DNA from: Hymenobacter crusticola
GTDB taxonomy: Bacteria; Bacteroidota; Bacteroidia; Cytophagales; Hymenobacteraceae
Direction of reading: 5' to 3'
Length of the DNA: 64,000 bases
Assembly (NCBI RefSeq): GCF_002154225.1
Contig: NZ_MTSE01000004.1
Coordinates: forward strand, 186,001-250,000
Shown here: positions 61,925 to 64,000 of the stretch, piece by piece
How positions within the stretch are numbered: position 1 is the stretch's first letter
How the letters are laid out: each line of letters begins with the position of its first letter
Program-made: the position numbers and the translations under genes
Notes under the pieces: model-generated
Database searches by the model: none
The model's input: only the letters and a program-made list of their open reading frames with translations
What the model was told of the DNA's origin: nothing

Positions 61925-62599
61925 CTACGGACGACGGTTAAGCGAGTCGCGGCGACCTACGGCGTCAAGGACTTGGGTAGTCGTGAAGTCTTTATTTACG
62001 TTGATGTAGCCAACGGGTGCAATATGGCGCCCACCGGCCGTGACAAAGGTAGGCCGCAGGCGTAGCGTCAAGCGCATGGCTTGCTGGTCGCGGTCAGCTA
62101 AGCCCAGCACAAAGTTGGTTAGGCTCTCGCCCGATTGCTTCCCTAACGTTTCGCGCAGGTTGCTTTCCAGCGTGACGGGCACTGTAGCGAGGCCACCATT
62201 CGGCGCGACTTCGATGCGCTCGGTGGTGTGCCCCGTAGCTACCTGCTTGCCATCAATAAGGGCAATATAATCTAGCTCGTTGAGTGCAGCGGTTTCGGTA
62301 TTTGGGTTTCGCACTTCCAGGTTCACGCGCATGCGCAGAGGCAGGTTGCCGGAGGCATACGAAGTGGCAAGGCGCGCTTGGTCGAGGATACTTAGGTCGC
62401 TCGGCTTACGGATGTGCAATACATCGACGCCCGAAACGGTGGCTTGCTCAATAGAGGCGAGGCGAAAGTCCGCATCTTTGAAGGCCTTCGCCTGTTGTAC
62501 CTGTTCTCCTATGCCGCAGCAACTCAAGCCTAGCATTAGAAATAAACTGGCAGTAGCTAGCGCAAGGCGGTGCTGCTCGCGGTAAAAGGATCGGAGCAT
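61925..62599 (-). CDS. LEA2-like (WHy domain) lipoprotein
   Basis: This 224-residue lipoprotein has a leader with lipobox LGLSCC (Cys about residue 27-28). The central part, PLRMRVNLEVRNPNTETAALNELDYIALIDGKQVATG then VPVTLESNL, is the classic LEA type 2 / WHy pattern with N-P-N, of which bacterial copies are mostly uncharacterised and sometimes stress-related. It is probably periplasmic or outer-membrane anchored. It lies between the M48 protease and the export operon on the same strand. Confidence 0.72.
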   Translation of the reverse strand: MLRSFYREQHRLALATASLFLMLGLSCCGIGEQVQQAKAFKDADFRLASIEQATVSGVDVLHIRKPSDLSILDQARLATSYASGNLPLRMRVNLEVRNPNTETAALNELDYIALIDGKQVATGHTTERIEVAPNGGLATVPVTLESNLRETLGKQSGESLTNFVLGLADRDQQAMRLTLRLRPTFVTAGGRHIAPVGYINVNKDFTTTQVLDAVGRRDSLNRRP

Positions 62600-62727
62600 A
62601 AGGTGGTGGGTTAGGGGGAGAGGAGGCAGAGATTATCCTCCTACTCGCTTACCCAAAAATAGTTGTGTAGCCGTGCCACATGGTTCCGCCAGTTGCTAGC
62701 TATACTTATGTAGTTCGGTGAAAAATG

Positions 62728-64000
62728 TCATTGCTTGTTCCCTAGGTGCTCGGCTTTCCACTGCATGGCAGTGCGCACGCGGGTATGGCCACTAGGATGG
62801 TCGAAAAAAATGATTTCCTCCCAGGGCCCCGGCGAAATCTTGCGGTACTCGGAGAGTTTCATAGCCACAGAGGCGAAACCATCGGGTTGCCGGGCTGCAT
62901 TCAGACCAAATTGATCGGCCTCTATCTCACTCACCCGAACGATGGTGTTCGTGGCCGGCGTAATCAGGAAGCTATACACCGAAAACAATACCAGCAGCAA
63001 CGGCAACCCGCCAATGTCGGCTAGCCCAGCAATGCCCCAGCGCGCACCATAACGAGCGACTAACCGCTGAAAAGCCCAGTTGACTAGTACAAAACCGAGC
63101 AGCACCAGTAGACTGAAGAAGATCAAGCCTTTCACAATATGATTCAGCACATAATGACCTAGCTCGTGCCCCATCACGCCCTGGATTTCGGCGGGGGTAC
63201 TGCGTTTCAGGAGGTTGTCGTTCAAAGAAATTCGAATGGTGCTGCCAAGGCCACTCACGTTGGCACTGATGCGCTTGCTTTGCCGCGAGGCATCTACCAG
63301 GTACACGTTGGTGGCCGGCACTAAGTTGGCCCGCGCCATCGACAGGATACTCTCTTGAATGGGGCTAGGTGGTAGGGGGGTGTACTTGTTGAATAGAGGA
63401 CTAATAAAGATTGGGGCGAGAAATACACCGATAATTAAAAAGATAACCGTTAGGCCCGTACCCCATAGCCACCAATTCTTTCCCACTCTCCGGATGGCTA
63501 GGTAGAGCAACATAATAAGCAGGCTGCCAATGACTACTGATAAAGCTAGCCCAATAAGCGCCTCAGAAAACCAGGCACCGAAGGTCTGGTTTGACAAACC
63601 GTATTGGTGCTCCCGAAAGAAGCCCGTATACACCGTCCACGGAAAGCTCAGCACCGCGGCCAATAGCAAGTACACGGCCGCGTAGAGCAAATTGCGTAGG
63701 TTTTCGCTTCGGATTCCTCGCAGCCACCCGCGAATCCGCGCCGAGAGTCCTAGGCCTAGAAACACGCCAGCTACTGCTATATCGTAGAGCACGCCCCAGA
63801 GCAGCAGCCAGTAGCCCCCTTCAAAGTAAGCATCTGATTTTGCTTTCTGCGCCGGCGATAAGGTATCGAGGTAGCGCTGGGTGGCCGCCTCGACGTCGAA
63901 AGCGGGGGGCGCAGCTAGAACAGCCGCGGGCGCTGCCAGAGCGGGCGACGCCAAAGCCGTTGTGCCCCATAGGCCTAGCAAGAAGAAGAGGAGCAGGCGA
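62728..64000 (-). CDS. M48-family (Ste24-type) membrane metalloprotease, N-terminus beyond the window
   Basis: At least 424 residues are visible. The open frame continues to the right edge (RLLLFFLLGLWGTTALASPA), so the start codon, probably of a short signal peptide, lies just outside. There are several membrane helices, then the zinc protease motif HELGHYVLNH and the third ligand region SEIEADQFGLNAARQ. The C-terminus FFDHPSGHTRVRTAMQWK is typical of Ste24/CAAX-type M48A proteases, which act in membrane-protein quality control or prenyl-peptide cleavage; the substrate in bacteria is unknown. The family also shows FREHQYGLSNQTFGAWF, present here. Confidence 0.9.
   Translation of the reverse strand, partial: RLLLFFLLGLWGTTALASPALAAPAAVLAAPPAFDVEAATQRYLDTLSPAQKAKSDAYFEGGYWLLLWGVLYDIAVAGVFLGLGLSARIRGWLRGIRSENLRNLLYAAVYLLLAAVLSFPWTVYTGFFREHQYGLSNQTFGAWFSEALIGLALSVVIGSLLIMLLYLAIRRVGKNWWLWGTGLTVIFLIIGVFLAPIFISPLFNKYTPLPPSPIQESILSMARANLVPATNVYLVDASRQSKRISANVSGLGSTIRISLNDNLLKRSTPAEIQGVMGHELGHYVLNHIVKGLIFFSLLVLLGFVLVNWAFQRLVARYGARWGIAGLADIGGLPLLLVLFSVYSFLITPATNTIVRVSEIEADQFGLNAARQPDGFASVAMKLSEYRKISPGPWEEIIFFDHPSGHTRVRTAMQWKAEHLGNKQ

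Noticed and set aside
1..64000. CRISPR arrays, tRNA genes, prophage or complete insertion sequences
   Set aside because: No regularly spaced repeats, no cloverleaf-like genes and no transposase or phage structural genes were seen on either strand.

Overview
The window looks like chromosomal DNA of a Bacteroidota bacterium of the Hymenobacter type (Cytophagales, Hymenobacteraceae). The evidence is a GC content in the high fifties, three adjacent SusC/SusD-type outer-membrane pairs plus two further TonB-dependent receptors, a cargo protein with a type IX secretion C-terminal domain, a Bacteroidota-style HelD-like helicase, and promoter-like boxes resembling TAnnTTTG instead of E. coli -10 boxes. 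No tRNA, rRNA, CRISPR array, phage or complete insertion sequence was seen. Five or more unrelated palindromic (REP/MITE-like) repeats sit in the intergenic gaps.

Layout. 1-8.8 kb: housekeeping and envelope genes: a partial 2H phosphoesterase, a DinB/DUF1572 protein, an AsmA-like membrane protein, a beta-propeller lipoprotein, an exported amidase, DNA-3-methyladenine glycosylase I (tag), a small unknown protein, and a Spy/CpxP-like periplasmic protein with a truncated second copy beside it. 9.3-14 kb: a TonB-dependent receptor and a LytS/LytR-type two-component pair. 14-25 kb, all on the minus strand: a SusC/SusD pair, then a SusC/SusD/endonuclease-exonuclease-phosphatase operon. 25-26.2 kb: an AT-rich regulatory gap with one small ORF and a hairpin. 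26.2-30.7 kb: a TonB receptor with a beta-helix lipoprotein. 30.8-32.4 kb: an AbiEi-like orphan antitoxin homologue and a small unknown gene. 32.7-38 kb: a third SusC/SusD pair and a Crp/Fnr regulator. 38.2-45.6 kb: a decayed gene, a YitT membrane protein, a HelD-like helicase and a giant NHL/TIG protein with a T9SS sorting domain.

46-56.2 kb is the clearest functional unit, a mannose module. It has two exported GH92 alpha-mannosidases (one transcribed divergently), a sugar-porter MFS permease, a DeoR-family repressor and a class I mannose-6-phosphate isomerase. A reasonable reading is that mannosides are trimmed outside or in the periplasm, mannose enters through the MFS permease, is phosphorylated by a kinase encoded elsewhere, and is isomerised to fructose-6-phosphate, with DeoR sensing a sugar phosphate. 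56.4-64 kb holds an HPP membrane protein, a tightly overlapping type I-like export operon (ABC transmembrane subunit without a nucleotide-binding domain, HlyD adaptor, TolC channel), a LEA2-like lipoprotein and an M48 (Ste24-type) membrane protease that runs off the right edge.

Limits: all family calls come from reading motifs by eye. Starts were moved downstream from the longest open frame wherever a signal peptide or conserved N-terminus made that more likely. Promoter and operator calls are weak.
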